Assembly (NCBI GenBank): GCA_963798015.1
Contig: CAWCSA010000023.1
Location: 682,001-746,000, forward strand
Direction of reading: 5' to 3'
DNA length: 64,000 nucleotides
Source: Roseiarcus sp963798015
GTDB taxonomy: Bacteria; Pseudomonadota; Alphaproteobacteria; Rhizobiales; Beijerinckiaceae
Shown here in pieces: positions 42,578 to 51,417 of this stretch (position 1 is the first letter of the stretch; each line of letters starts with the position of its first letter). A program made the position numbers and the translations under genes. The notes under the pieces are model-generated. The model made no database searches. It had not been told where the DNA came from and was given only the letters and a program-made list of their open reading frames with translations.

Positions 42578-44608
42578 ATGAACGATCTTTTCGGCGCGGG
42601 AGCGCCTCAGGGCGGCAAACCTCAGCCGGTCAAAGGCAAGCCCGGCCTGCGCAATGGCACGCCGGACGAAGCGGGCTACACGGCGGCATCGATCGAAGTG
42701 CTCGAGGGCCTTGAGCCTGTGCGCCGGCGGCCGGGGATGTATGTCGGCGGCACCGATTCCAACGCGCTGCATCATCTCTTTGCCGAAGTGATCGACAATT
42801 CGATGGACGAAGCCGTCGCCGGCCACGCGACGTTCATCGAGGTCACGCTCGAGGACAGCGGTTATTTGACTGTGGTCGACAACGGCCGCGGCATGCCGGT
42901 CGACCCGCACCCCAAATTTCCTAAAAAGTCCGCGCTCGAAGTGATCATGACGATGCTGCACGCGGGCGGCAAGTTCGACAGCGGCGCCTACGAGACTTCC
43001 GGCGGCCTCCACGGCGTCGGCGTCTCGGTCGTGAATGCGCTGTCCGAGAAGCTCGAGGTCGAAGTGGCCCGCGCGCAGACCCTCTATCGGCAGACTTTCG
43101 AACGCGGCAAACCGACAAGTAAGCTGACGATTGTCGGCAAGACGTTGAACCGCCGCGGCACCAAGGTGCGCTTTCTGCCCGACCCGCAAATCTTCGGCGC
43201 CCAGGCGCGCTTCGACCCCGCGCGCGTGTTCAAGATGGCGCGTTCGAAGGCCTATCTGTTCGGGGGTGTCGAGATCCGCTGGCATTGCGCGCCTGCGCTC
43301 ATTGGCGAGGGCTCAAAAGTCCCGGCGGAGGCGACGTTTCATTTTCCGGGCGGGCTACGAGACTATCTGGCCGCCGACATCGAGGGTCAGGCGCTCGTCG
43401 CCGACCAGGTCTTCGCCGGCCGGGTCGACAAAGCGGGCAAGCATGGCTCGGTCGAATGGGCGATCGCGTGGCTCGCCGGCGATGATGGCTTCGTTCATTC
43501 CTATTGCAACACCATCCCGACGCCCGATGGGGGCACGCATGAAGCGGGCCTCCGCACCGCCTTGCTGCGCGGGCTCAAGGATCACGCCGACCGCATCGGC
43601 CAGGGCAAGCGTGCGGCGGCGCTGACCACCGACGACGTTATGGTCAGCTGCGCGGCGCTGATCTCCGTCTTCATCCGCGAGCCTGAATTCCAGGGTCAGA
43701 ACAAGGGTCGACTGCAAACGGCCGAGGCCGCGCGCCTGGTCGATAACATGGTTCGCGACGCCTTCGACCACTGGCTTGCCGCGGCGCCGAGCCAGGCCGC
43801 CAAGCTCCTCGACTGGGGAATCGAGCGCGCTGAGGAGCGCCTTCGCCGCCGCATGGAGAAGGAAGTCGCCCGTAAAACCGCGGTGCGCAAACTGCGGCTA
43901 CCTGGCAAGTTGGCCGATTGCACGAACTCGTCGGCGCAGGGCTCTGAATTGTTCATCGTCGAGGGCGATTCCGCGGGCGGTTCAGCCAAACAGGCGCGGG
44001 ATCGCGCGTCGCAGGCCGTGCTGCCATTGCGGGGAAAGATCCTCAATGTCGCCTCGGCCGCGCGCGATAAGCTCGCGCAAAATCAACAGCTCTCCGATCT
44101 GATGCAGGCGCTCGGCGCCAGCGCCGGCGTCCACTACCGCTCGTCCGATCTCCGCTATGACAAGGTCATCATCATGACCGATGCGGACGTCGACGGCGCC
44201 CATATCGCCTCGCTTCTGATCACCTTCTTCTACCGGCAAACCCTGAAACTGATCGAAGAAGGGCACCTCTATCTCGCCGTTCCGCCGCTCTACCGTCTGA
44301 CCCAGGGAGCGCGCTCTCTCTATGCGCGCGATGACGCCCAGAAAGCGGAATTGATAAAGTCGGGATTCACCGGCCGGGGCGCGATCGAGGTCAGCCGGTT
44401 CAAAGGCCTCGGCGAAATGCCCATGCGCGACTTGCGCGATACGACGATGGACCCTGCCAAGCGCACTCTGCTGCGTGTCGCCATCATCGCGGAAGAAAAG
44501 GATTCGACGGCCGATACGGTCGAGCGGCTCATGGGCGCCAAGCCCGAAGCGCGTTTCGCCTTCATTCAGGAGCGCGCGCCGAAGTCGCTGGAGCTCGTCG
44601 ATCTCTAG
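42578..44608 (+). CDS. parE: DNA topoisomerase IV subunit B
   Basis: A 676-residue type IIA topoisomerase ATPase subunit that decatenates daughter chromosomes with ParC. GHKL ATPase motifs: AEVIDNSMDEAVAG, VVDNGRGMPVD and GGLHGVGVSVVNALSEKL. The transducer domain follows. The Toprim part has EGDSAGGSAKQARDR and IIMTDADVDGAHIASLL, and RFKGLGEMPMRDLRDTTMDP near the end. Length and the DPHPKFPKKSALEVIMTMLH stretch favour ParE over GyrB. It stands alone, with about 250 bases upstream that hold no gene. Confidence 0.95.
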   Translation: MNDLFGAGAPQGGKPQPVKGKPGLRNGTPDEAGYTAASIEVLEGLEPVRRRPGMYVGGTDSNALHHLFAEVIDNSMDEAVAGHATFIEVTLEDSGYLTVVDNGRGMPVDPHPKFPKKSALEVIMTMLHAGGKFDSGAYETSGGLHGVGVSVVNALSEKLEVEVARAQTLYRQTFERGKPTSKLTIVGKTLNRRGTKVRFLPDPQIFGAQARFDPARVFKMARSKAYLFGGVEIRWHCAPALIGEGSKVPAEATFHFPGGLRDYLAADIEGQALVADQVFAGRVDKAGKHGSVEWAIAWLAGDDGFVHSYCNTIPTPDGGTHEAGLRTALLRGLKDHADRIGQGKRAAALTTDDVMVSCAALISVFIREPEFQGQNKGRLQTAEAARLVDNMVRDAFDHWLAAAPSQAAKLLDWGIERAEERLRRRMEKEVARKTAVRKLRLPGKLADCTNSSAQGSELFIVEGDSAGGSAKQARDRASQAVLPLRGKILNVASAARDKLAQNQQLSDLMQALGASAGVHYRSSDLRYDKVIIMTDADVDGAHIASLLITFFYRQTLKLIEEGHLYLAVPPLYRLTQGARSLYARDDAQKAELIKSGFTGRGAIEVSRFKGLGEMPMRDLRDTTMDPAKRTLLRVAIIAEEKDSTADTVERLMGAKPEARFAFIQERAPKSLELVDL

Positions 44609-45150
44609 CAACGGAACGCCTGCCGCGCGCTCCGCGGCGTAACGGGCGCCGCTGCCTACCCGCAATAAGGGAAGTATAAATCAGCCTCTACTGGAGGTTG
44701 GCCTCGCCAGCAGTTTGAGACAATTGGGAGCAAAATAAATCACTCAACACAGCGGTTTAAACTAACAAATAGTTTATCGACCCCGCCTGGACCATCTGGC
44801 GATGACGATAAAAATGCGCTATTCTCGGTTGGCAAGGTCCGTGTACGGTTTGCGACCGGCCTAGCGGGTATTCGATGATGCGGGCGCGATTTTTTATTTG
44901 CAGGCCGGTGGCGAAGCGCGCTTCGCCTTCCGAAGCGCTGAAGCGCGCTGGAAAATCTCCCGAGTTCCCTCCGCCTCGTGAGGGGGCCTGTCTTTGACCG
45001 GATCGACGGACACTTTAGGAATTTCGCGTCCGATCGACGAGGTCTGTTCACACGGAAAGTTGCTACGGAGTTTCGCTGAAATTCAGCGGATCACAAGGGG
45101 TCGCAATGCGCTCCTATCGATTAGGTTTTGGGTGAGGACTTGGGACTAAC
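44609..45150. other. Long intergenic region before the cold-shock gene
   Basis: About 540 bases without a convincing gene. It begins with a GCCGCG…CGCGGC hairpin after parE (44622–44638), then an AT-rich patch (44690–44770, GGGAGCAAAATAAATCACTC and a TTTAAACTAACAAATAGTTT stretch) that could be a promoter. The last 150 bases would form a long structured leader for the cold-shock gene, as is common for csp messages. A 104-aa minus-strand ORF here looks like noise. Confidence 0.45.
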
Positions 45151-45828
45151 ATGAGCAAGGGCAAGGATTTCAGGGCGCCTCGCAAGCGCGGGTTCGATGA
45201 CGATGGGCCGATGCCTTACGAGTTGAGGCCTCGTCCGGGTCGAAGCTTCGGCGGCGGTCCGGACGCAGGGGGTTTTGGCGGGCCGCCCTCCATGGGGGGA
45301 GGCGCTGCGCCAGTCGATTCCGGCGCCCCGCCGGTCGACGCGGTCGTCAAATGGTTCAAGGCGGACAAGGGCTATGGATTTGTCGAGTTGGCGGGCGGCG
45401 CGGGCGACGCGTTCCTGCACGCCAACGCCTTGCATGCCGCAGGCCATGACGCTGTCCCTGCAGGCGCCAAGCTGCGCGTCCAGGTCGGCGCCGGCGCCAA
45501 GGGGGCGCAGGTCACGCGGGTGCTCGAAGTCGACGCTGCTGGCATTGTCGAGCGGCCGCAAAGGCCGTCGAGCGGCGATGGGGTTCGACCGCCTCGCCGG
45601 GTCGCCCCTGATCCGTCTACCGCCGTTTCGGTCATCGGGAAGGTGAAGTGGTTTGACGACGCCAAGGGTTTTGGTTTTGTCGCCAGCGACGACGGCGGCA
45701 AAGACGTATTCGTCCATATCTCGGTCTTGGGTCCGGCCGGCATTTCGCATTTGGCCGAAGGCCAGCAGGTGACGATGAGAGTGGTGGATACGCCCAAAGG
45801 CCGCGAGGCGATTTCGCTCTCGCTCTGA
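45151..45828 (+). CDS. Double cold-shock-domain protein
   Basis: A 225-residue protein with two cold-shock domains. CSD1 (~65–130) starts AVVKWFKADKGYGFVELAGG and has the partial RNP2 FLHANAL. CSD2 (~155–225) starts GKVKWFDDAKGFGFVASDDG with RNP2 DVFVHISVL. The N-terminal ~60 residues are basic then Gly/Pro-rich and probably disordered. Fused CSD pairs are usual for alphaproteobacteria and act as RNA chaperones or transcription antiterminators. A terminator hairpin follows. The long leader suggests post-transcriptional control. Confidence 0.9.
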   Translation: MSKGKDFRAPRKRGFDDDGPMPYELRPRPGRSFGGGPDAGGFGGPPSMGGGAAPVDSGAPPVDAVVKWFKADKGYGFVELAGGAGDAFLHANALHAAGHDAVPAGAKLRVQVGAGAKGAQVTRVLEVDAAGIVERPQRPSSGDGVRPPRRVAPDPSTAVSVIGKVKWFDDAKGFGFVASDDGGKDVFVHISVLGPAGISHLAEGQQVTMRVVDTPKGREAISLSL

Positions 45829-45849
45829 ACGATCCCGAGCCATAATGCA

Positions 45850-45874
45850 GGAGCGCCTTTGCGGCGCTCCTTCT
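45850..45874 (+). terminator. Intrinsic terminator after the cold-shock gene
   Basis: GGAGCGC–CTTTGCG–GCGCTCC forms a perfect 7-bp stem followed by TTCT, 22 bases after the stop codon. It probably ends the cold-shock transcript before mazG. Confidence 0.65.
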
Positions 45875-45923
45875 GGCCGCCCAATAGTCCTTTCATCGCA
45901 TTTGCAGACTGTTGGCCCTGCCC

Positions 45924-46757
45924 ATGCAGCCCTCCCGCGACATTCGTCGCCTCATCGACATCATGGCGGCGCTCCGTGATCCTGTTCACGGTTGCCCGTG
46001 GGACGTCGAGCAAACCTTTGCCTCCATCGTACCGTTCACGATCGAAGAGGCCTACGAAGTCGCCGACGCGATCGAGCGCGGGGCGGCCGAGGATCTACGC
46101 GAGGAGCTTGGCGACCTTTTGTTGCAGGTCGTCTTCCACGCCCGCATGGCGGAAGAGGCGGGCCTGTTTGATTTCGGTGGCGTCGTCGAAGCCATCACCG
46201 CCAAACTCGTGCGCCGGCATCCTCATGTGTTCGGCGACGCCAAGGCCCTCAGCCCCGACGAAGTAAAGGCGCTATGGGGGCGTATCAAGGCCGATGAGAA
46301 GCGCGCAAAGCTCGGATCGGAAGCGAAGGCCGGACGACACGCGGAGGCGAAGGTGAGCGCTCTGGACGGAGTTCCGCTGGTCTTGCCGGCGCTGTCTCGC
46401 GCCATGAAGCTGCAAGAGAAAGCCGGGAAAGTCGGTTTCGACTGGAACGATGTTCGCGCCGTCATGGATAAGATCAGGGAAGAGATCGTCGAGGTCGAAG
46501 CCGAGATCGCCGAGGGTTCGGCCCAGGCGCGGTCGGGCGAAGTGGGCGATCTCCTATTCGCGGCCGTGAACCTGGCCCGACATCTCAAGGTCGATCCCGA
46601 GGCGGCCCTACGCAGCGCAAACGCCAAATTCGAACGCCGCTTCGCCTACATCGAGAACCGTCTAGCGGAAGGTGGCCAAACGCCCGAAAACGCCAGTCTC
46701 GATGAAATGGAGCGCCTTTGGGCCGAGGCGAAGGCCAAGGAGCGCTCGGCGGGGTGA
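45924..46757 (+). CDS. mazG: Nucleoside triphosphate pyrophosphohydrolase MazG
   Basis: A 277-residue all-alpha NTP pyrophosphatase with two MazG domains. The first has CPWDVEQTFASIVPFTIEEA with YEVADAI and LREELGDLLLQVVFHARMAE (E-x-x-E and E-x-x-D metal sites). The second has KVGFDWNDVRAVMDKIREEI and SGEVGDLLFAAVNLARHLKV. It removes non-canonical NTPs and lowers the ppGpp-making pool. A TTG at 45912 would add four residues. In many Hyphomicrobiales mazG follows hflX; here it lies 3 kb away in opposite orientation. Confidence 0.94.
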   Translation: MQPSRDIRRLIDIMAALRDPVHGCPWDVEQTFASIVPFTIEEAYEVADAIERGAAEDLREELGDLLLQVVFHARMAEEAGLFDFGGVVEAITAKLVRRHPHVFGDAKALSPDEVKALWGRIKADEKRAKLGSEAKAGRHAEAKVSALDGVPLVLPALSRAMKLQEKAGKVGFDWNDVRAVMDKIREEIVEVEAEIAEGSAQARSGEVGDLLFAAVNLARHLKVDPEAALRSANAKFERRFAYIENRLAEGGQTPENASLDEMERLWAEAKAKERSAG

Positions 46758-46803
46758 AAGACGCCGCGCCGGTCCGCGCGATGCGGCGCTCCAGCCAATC
46801 GGA

Positions 46804-47118
46804 TCACGCCGCGCCGGCCCCAAGCAGGGTCGACGCGACAATGATGGCGAGGACAGTCACGGCGATGAGAGCGAAATCGCGATCGTCGTTGAGCAGAAAC
46901 CACACGGCCATCGTCGCCACGCGCACGGTCGGAAGCGCGATCAGCAAGACAATTCCGGTCAAGACAAAATCCGCACTGACAAATCGTGGGCTCGCGTCCA
47001 GCGCAGGCAACGCCATCCCGATCATAATGAGTCCGCACGACGTCCACGTCCCAAGAACCAGGAGCCGCGCCAGGCGATTGTTCAAACGATCCGGAGCGCC
47101 AGACGTCAAAACCGTCAT
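46804..47118 (-). CDS. DUF1634 membrane protein
   Basis: A 104-residue protein with three hydrophobic segments (LLVLGTWTSCGLIMIGMALP, SADFVLTGIVLLIALPTVRV and FALIAVTVLAIIVASTLL). It fits DUF1634, which is regularly coded next to TauE/SafE permeases. The start is three bases after the permease stop, so both belong to one operon. It may be an accessory subunit of the exporter, which is inference. Confidence 0.82.
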   Translation of the reverse strand: MTVLTSGAPDRLNNRLARLLVLGTWTSCGLIMIGMALPALDASPRFVSADFVLTGIVLLIALPTVRVATMAVWFLLNDDRDFALIAVTVLAIIVASTLLGAGAA

Positions 47119-47121
47119 GGC

Positions 47122-47970
47122 TCAAGGCCCTCCGAGAGCGCCAACCGCCGCGAGCGCCATCTGGACTGCCAGGACAAGCAGAACAGCGACAAAGGCGAGG
47201 CGAAGCTTGCCGGGCGTGACGAACACCAGCAGACGGGCGCCCAGAAGCGCGCCGACAACTGAACCCAGAGCGACCGGGCCCGCGATCTCAGGCACGATCG
47301 CGCCTCGTATGAAATACGCGCCGGCGCTCGCAGCGGCCGTCACGCCAATCATGAAATTCGATGTCGCTGACGAGACCTTGATCGGCAGCCGAAGCGCAGT
47401 ATCCATCGCCGGGATCTTCAAAACGCCGCTGCCAATGCCGAGAAGCGCGGAGAGCAGGCCCGCGCAATACATCAGGCCGAGGCCCATCGACAGCCTATCC
47501 ACCCGATAGCCCACGTCGCCGCCTAGATTGCGGTCCGGATAGACAGCGTCAAGCCTCCGCGCCCAACCGCTTGCCGGCGCGCCGCCAGCAGGGATGACGG
47601 CGACCCGCCCGGGCGTCAGCATCTGCCAAGCGGAGATGAGAAGGACCGAGGCGAAAATCGCATAGAGGACCGAAACCGGAACCACGCCGGACACCAGCAC
47701 GCCGCATGCGGCGCCAAGCGTGGTCGCCGTCTCCAACACGATGGCGAGCCGCACGTTTGTCAGGCGCTCCTTGAGCAACGGCGCAGCGCTTCCGCAAGAA
47801 CAGGCGATCACGGAGACGATACTCGCGCCGATCGCGAGATGGACATCCATACCGGCGACGACCGTCAGGGTGGGAACGATGAAGATGCCGCTGGCCATTC
47901 CGAGCGCCCCACCGAGAGCGCTGGCGCTGACCGAGATGCAGAAAAGCCCGGGAACAGACGTCGCCAACAT
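47122..47970 (-). CDS. TauE/SafE family anion permease
   Basis: A 282-residue membrane protein with about eight hydrophobic segments and the two internal DUF81 repeats: ASALGGALGMASGIFIVPTL in the first half and LSALLGIGSGVLKIPAMDTA in the second. Members export sulfite, sulfoacetate or other organosulfur and small anions. The gene starts one base after the GntR regulator stop and is followed by DUF1634, so regulation by the GntR protein is likely. The true substrate is not shown by sequence. Confidence 0.9.
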   Translation of the reverse strand: MLATSVPGLFCISVSASALGGALGMASGIFIVPTLTVVAGMDVHLAIGASIVSVIACSCGSAAPLLKERLTNVRLAIVLETATTLGAACGVLVSGVVPVSVLYAIFASVLLISAWQMLTPGRVAVIPAGGAPASGWARRLDAVYPDRNLGGDVGYRVDRLSMGLGLMYCAGLLSALLGIGSGVLKIPAMDTALRLPIKVSSATSNFMIGVTAAASAGAYFIRGAIVPEIAGPVALGSVVGALLGARLLVFVTPGKLRLAFVAVLLVLAVQMALAAVGALGGP

Positions 47971-47971
47971 G

Positions 47972-48730
47972 TCAATCGCACTTCGGCGCGCGGGGAATGA
48001 GCCGCCGGGCCAAGCGCGTCTTGAACCGAATGGAGTCGCCTCGGTAGTGCAATCTTTCGTAGTCCACGGCGCGATGTCCCGAAGTGTAGGAGGTCCGCTC
48101 GATCACGAAGATCGGCCCGCCAACCGAAATCTCGAGCGCCGCTGCGACGTCGGGCTCAGCCGCGGCGGCCTCCAATACATATTCGGCCTCGACCAGCGGG
48201 GTGTCGTAGCGTTCCTCCAACAAGGTGAAGATGGGCTCCCTGGCGAGGTCATCGGTCATGACCCTGCGGCCAAGATTCTCCGGCAGGTAGGTCTCGTCGA
48301 AAGAAAGCGGCACGCCGTCGGAAAGGCGCACACGCTGGATCTTGACGACCGTAGCGCCCGGGGGCACTCCAAGCTTCTCTGCGACGAGGGGATGAGCCGA
48401 GACGATTTCGCGGCTAACCACGCGGGCCGTGGGGATCCGTCCCAGGATCCGCATGTCCTCGACGAAGCCTGTGAGTTCGCTGAGTTCCTGAACGATCCTG
48501 GGCCAAGCCACGAAGGTCCCTCGGCCGCGGCGAATTTCCACCAGGCCCTGGCGCACGAGGTTTTGGATCGTTGCCCGGATCGTGGTCCGGCTGACGTTGA
48601 ATTCGCGGATCAGCTCTTCTTCAGATGGGAGTTGGGTTCCGACCGGCAGCGCGCCGCTCGATATCCGGGCGGCGAGAACATCCTCGACCTGCGCGTAGAG
48701 CGGCAGCCGCGTTGAAGGGCCTTCAGCCAT
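47972..48730 (-). CDS. GntR/HutC-family transcription regulator (UTRA domain)
   Basis: A 252-residue regulator. The N-terminal winged helix (~10–78) has LYAQVEDVLAARISSGALPV, LPSEEELIREFNVSRTTIRA and LVRQGLVEIRRGRGTFVA. The UTRA ligand domain (~95–245) has VVKIQRVRLSDGVPLSFDET, FTLLEERYDTPLVEAEYVLE and GGPIFVIERTSY. UTRA domains bind small metabolites. It lies between DUF417 and the TauE/SafE permease on the same strand. A perfect 24-bp palindrome upstream of DUF417 is a good candidate for its operator. Confidence 0.93.
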   Translation of the reverse strand: MAEGPSTRLPLYAQVEDVLAARISSGALPVGTQLPSEEELIREFNVSRTTIRATIQNLVRQGLVEIRRGRGTFVAWPRIVQELSELTGFVEDMRILGRIPTARVVSREIVSAHPLVAEKLGVPPGATVVKIQRVRLSDGVPLSFDETYLPENLGRRVMTDDLAREPIFTLLEERYDTPLVEAEYVLEAAAAEPDVAAALEISVGGPIFVIERTSYTSGHRAVDYERLHYRGDSIRFKTRLARRLIPRAPKCD

Positions 48731-48824
48731 CGCTTCGTTCTAACCACTCTGGACCAGTCGACGAATAGGCCGTGGAGCGCGCGATCTCTAAGCGCGTGCG
48801 CGATCCGGCAGGCGTCGCCATGAC

Positions 48825-49313
48825 CTACTTTGAGCGAAGGGGGAGCCATGTTTTCGGCAGAGACGCCAAAAACAGGACGAGACAAATGCAAAGAAGCGCG
48901 ATGTCTTTGTACAGGAATTCGCCTGCGAGATTCCACGCTATTGGGTCCGTGGAGAGGCTCCATTTGACGACGCCGGGGGTGGTAAAGAAAAATGACCAGG
49001 TGATGAGGAATGTAACGGTTCCCATCAAGGCGCTCAGGGCTGAGAGGAAGGGGACGAACGCTCCCGCCGCGAGCAACACGGCCGTGGTGAGTTCGATCGT
49101 CCCGAGGAGATAGGCTTCGCCCCGGTGGCCGAATATGCCCAGCCACGAAACAAACGGGCTGTTTGAAATGTACACAGCTATGCCTTCAGCGGACTGCGGC
49201 GTGAATTTCTGGATGCCGAAAGAAACAAAGACGAGCACCATCACCCAGCGAAGAATGGACAGCGGCCAATAGGAACCGGCGCCCTTCTCGGCGATGCTGA
49301 AATCTTGAAACAT
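48825..49313 (-). CDS. DUF417 (YkgB-like) membrane protein
   Basis: A 162-residue protein with four hydrophobic segments. Motifs: LSILRWVMVLVFVSFGIQKF, ISNSPFVSWLGIFGHRGEAY, LGTIELTTAVLLAAGAFVPF and FLITWSFFFTTPGV, typical of the DUF417 family (Escherichia coli YkgB/RclC group). RclC-type relatives work in defence against reactive chlorine, but that role cannot be transferred on sequence alone. It is probably the first gene of a unit with the GntR regulator, TauE/SafE and DUF1634, though a 94-base gap follows. Confidence 0.88.
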   Translation of the reverse strand: MFQDFSIAEKGAGSYWPLSILRWVMVLVFVSFGIQKFTPQSAEGIAVYISNSPFVSWLGIFGHRGEAYLLGTIELTTAVLLAAGAFVPFLSALSALMGTVTFLITWSFFFTTPGVVKWSLSTDPIAWNLAGEFLYKDIALLCICLVLFLASLPKTWLPLRSK

Positions 49314-49465
49314 GGCGTCCTTTTCGCTGTGTACGCCAGAGCGCCCTGACGTCTGTCAGGCCTTGCCAGGTTGGCATTCATCGCAGCACACGGATGGCGC
49401 ATGGTTTGGGGAAACCCCTTCAACCTCGATGGCGCCGGGCACCCACGCCCTGTCCCTTAGTGAGC

Positions 49466-49498
49466 AGACATCATGACGTCATGATGTCTCAGAGTCAA
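49466..49498 (-). promoter_or_regulatory. Promoter overlapped by a perfect 24-bp palindrome (probable operator)
   Basis: AGACATCATGAC (49466–49477) is followed by its exact reverse complement (49478–49489). Read on the minus strand, a TTGACT −35 box (49498–49493), a 17-base spacer and CATGAT (49475–49470) form a sigma70-like promoter about 150 bases before DUF417; the palindrome covers the spacer and the −10 box. This is the placing of a repressor site. The nearby GntR/UTRA regulator is the likely binder (inference). Confidence 0.6.
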
Positions 49499-49603
49499 GC
49501 CGATTTGCGGCCGGCGCTGAAAAACGCATCGTTACCCGAAAAAATGCGGTTGTATTAGGCCTCCGACCGGCGTCGGGGCGATGTGGATTAGGGCTAAGCC
49601 TTT

Positions 49604-49636
49604 TTCCTTGGTTTTCCTTGGAATTATTTGGCCGAA
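49604..49636. repeat. CCTTGG-rich repeat, copy A
   Basis: TTCCTTGGTTTTCCTTGGAA followed by TTATTTGGCCGAA. It aligns over its whole length with copy C (61491–61523), with a few changes, and shares the CCAAGGAAA core with copy B (54521–54550). Confidence 0.6.
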
Positions 49637-49676
49637 ACTCGCGCGCTGGTTAAATCGTCGATCGTTATCGACTGGG

Positions 49677-50990
49677 TCAGGCGTCGGCGGGTGAGCTTGG
49701 GCTTGAGCGTCGCCCGACCGGGAAGCGCCTCTTCAGCCGCTCGATCTGGTCAGGGGGAACGCGGACGGTCAGGCGAAGCTCACCCTCGTCATCGCGCCGG
49801 CTCATGACCTCGGCATGTTCGTAGAGCCAATGCAGCCCCTGCCCGTCGCTGGCGTCGAGCGTCAGTTCGAGTTCAGGCCGCCCACGAGCCAGGCGATCCT
49901 CGATCGCGGACAAGAGACGATCGATCCCCTCCCCGGTCGTCGCGGAAATCGCGAGCGGGGCGGTGTCTCTCGTTTCCTGCTCCTGAGCCAGCGCGTCGCG
50001 CGCGTCCCCGTCCAGCAAGTCCACCTTGTTCCAGGCCTCAATCATGCGGTCGGCGAGATTGGCGACGCCGATTTCCGCAAGAACCGCCTCGACGTCCCGG
50101 GTCTGCGCCTCGCTATCGGCGTGCGAGATGTCGCGCACGTGCACGATTGCATCGGCTGCGCGCACCTCCTCAAGCGTGGCGCGAAAGGCGGAAATAAGCG
50201 TCGTCGGCAAATCGGAGATGAAGCCGACCGTGTCGGAGAGGATGGCTGAGCCGCCATGGGGCAATTTGATCAGGCGCATGGTCGGATCGAGCGTGGCGAA
50301 CAGCATGTCGGCTGCGGTCACCTCCGCGCGGGTGAGTCGATTGAACAGCGTCGACTTGCCGGCGTTGGTGTAGCCGACCAGCGCGACAATCGGATAGGGC
50401 ACATCGCTGCGGCTTGCTCGTTGCAGGGCGCGCCTGCGCTTGACAGCCTCGAGGTCCCGCTCGATGCGAATGATGCGCTCACTGATAAGGCGGCGATCGG
50501 TCTCGATCTGAGTTTCGCCGGGGCCGCCGAGAAAGCCGAATCCGCCGCGCTGCCGCTCGAGATGGGTCCATGAGCGAACCAGGCGGGAGCGCTGATATTT
50601 GAGGTGGGCGAGTTCCACTTGCAGCGAGCCCTCGGCGGTGCGGGCCCTTTGCCCGAAGATCTCCAGGATAAGCCCGGTGCGGTCGATGACCTTGCTGCCG
50701 AAGGCCTTTTCGAGGTTGCGCTGCTGCGCCGGGGACAAGGCGCAGTCCATGACGACGAGATCGATCTCCTCGGCCTTGACCTGGGCTGCGATCGTTTCGA
50801 CTTTGCCCTTGCCGATAAAGGTCGCCGGCCGGATCGCGTTCAGCGCAATGGTTTCGGCGCCGATCACCGCAAGATCGATGGCGCGCCCCAGGCCGACCGC
50901 CTCTTCGCGCCGCGCCTCCGGACTGCGCAACGCCTCATTCGATTCCCGCGTGAGGCTCGGGCAGATGACCAGAGCGCGCGTCGTCAAACC
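49677..50990 (-). CDS. hflX: GTPase HflX
   Basis: A ribosome-associated GTPase that splits stalled or stressed ribosomes. N-terminal nucleotide-binding domain (PATFIGKGKVETIAAQVKAE, then MDCALSPAQQRNLEKAF), the glycine-rich linker GGFGFLGGPGETQIETDRRL, and a GTPase domain with G1 GYTNAGKST, G3 DTVGFISDLP and G4 NKVD. The start is uncertain: the frame is open up to 51149, inside hfq. I chose TTG 50990, which leaves a short gap after hfq; TTG 51062 is an alternative. Co-directional with hfq just upstream, as in most alphaproteobacteria. About 437 residues from this start. Confidence 0.92.
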   Translation of the reverse strand, partial: GLTTRALVICPSLTRESNEALRSPEARREEAVGLGRAIDLAVIGAETIALNAIRPATFIGKGKVETIAAQVKAEEIDLVVMDCALSPAQQRNLEKAFGSKVIDRTGLILEIFGQRARTAEGSLQVELAHLKYQRSRLVRSWTHLERQRGGFGFLGGPGETQIETDRRLISERIIRIERDLEAVKRRRALQRASRSDVPYPIVALVGYTNAGKSTLFNRLTRAEVTAADMLFATLDPTMRLIKLPHGGSAILSDTVGFISDLPTTLISAFRATLEEVRAADAIVHVRDISHADSEAQTRDVEAVLAEIGVANLADRMIEAWNKVDLLDGDARDALAQEQETRDTAPLAISATTGEGIDRLLSAIEDRLARGRPELELTLDASDGQGLHWLYEHAEVMSRRDDEGELRLTVRVPPDQIERLKRRFPVGRRSSPSSPADA

Positions 50991-51033
50991 CGTGCGCTCC
51001 CGTTCGACTGCCGCTTCGCGAGACGGAGCGCTA

Positions 51034-51282
51034 TCAACGGGGGTCTTCGTCGACCGCCTCAAACATGGTGATTGGGCTTGCCGGCATGATGGTGGAGATT
51101 GCGTGCTTATAGACCAGCTGCGAGTGCCCATCGCGCCGGAGCAGCACACAGAAATTGTCGAACCAAGTCACGAAACCCTGCAATTTCACCCCATTAACGA
51201 GAAAGATCGTGACCGATGTCTTGGACTTTCGCACGTGATTTAGGAACGTATCCTGGAGGTTTTGCGCCTTCTCGGTTGCCAT
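51034..51282 (-). CDS. hfq: RNA chaperone Hfq
   Basis: An 82-residue Sm-fold protein that forms hexamers and pairs small RNAs with messages. Sm1 motif: FLNHVRKSKTSVTIFLVNGV then KLQGFVTWFDNFCVLLRRDG; Sm2 motif: QLVYKHAISTIMP, including the YKHA of all Hfq proteins. Length is usual for alphaproteobacteria. hflX follows on the same strand. Upstream, where ntrX is normally found in Hyphomicrobiales, lie an unrelated small ORF and two insertion sequences. Confidence 0.96.
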   Translation of the reverse strand: MATEKAQNLQDTFLNHVRKSKTSVTIFLVNGVKLQGFVTWFDNFCVLLRRDGHSQLVYKHAISTIMPASPITMFEAVDEDPR

Positions 51283-51417
51283 TCGTATTTCCGTTTGTTG
51301 GGCCTTTCCGGCCAGCGTTGTTCTTCGTCACCCGCGCCTTTGCCAACGCGCAGTTCTTAGACTTCATACCATACAAACTAAGGCGAGCGAACTCATAGGC
51401 CGAAATACAATGTTAAA

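Larger units (their letters stand above)
49314..49676. other. Intergenic region between hflX and DUF417
   Basis: About 360 bases with no gene. It contains the promoter/palindrome at 49466–49498 and a CTTGG-rich repeat (49604–49636) just after the hflX end. Confidence 0.5.

Noticed and set aside
44740..45051. 103-aa minus-strand ORF before the cold-shock gene
   Set aside because: Arg/Ser/Pro-rich without motifs; the region fits better as leader or promoter DNA.
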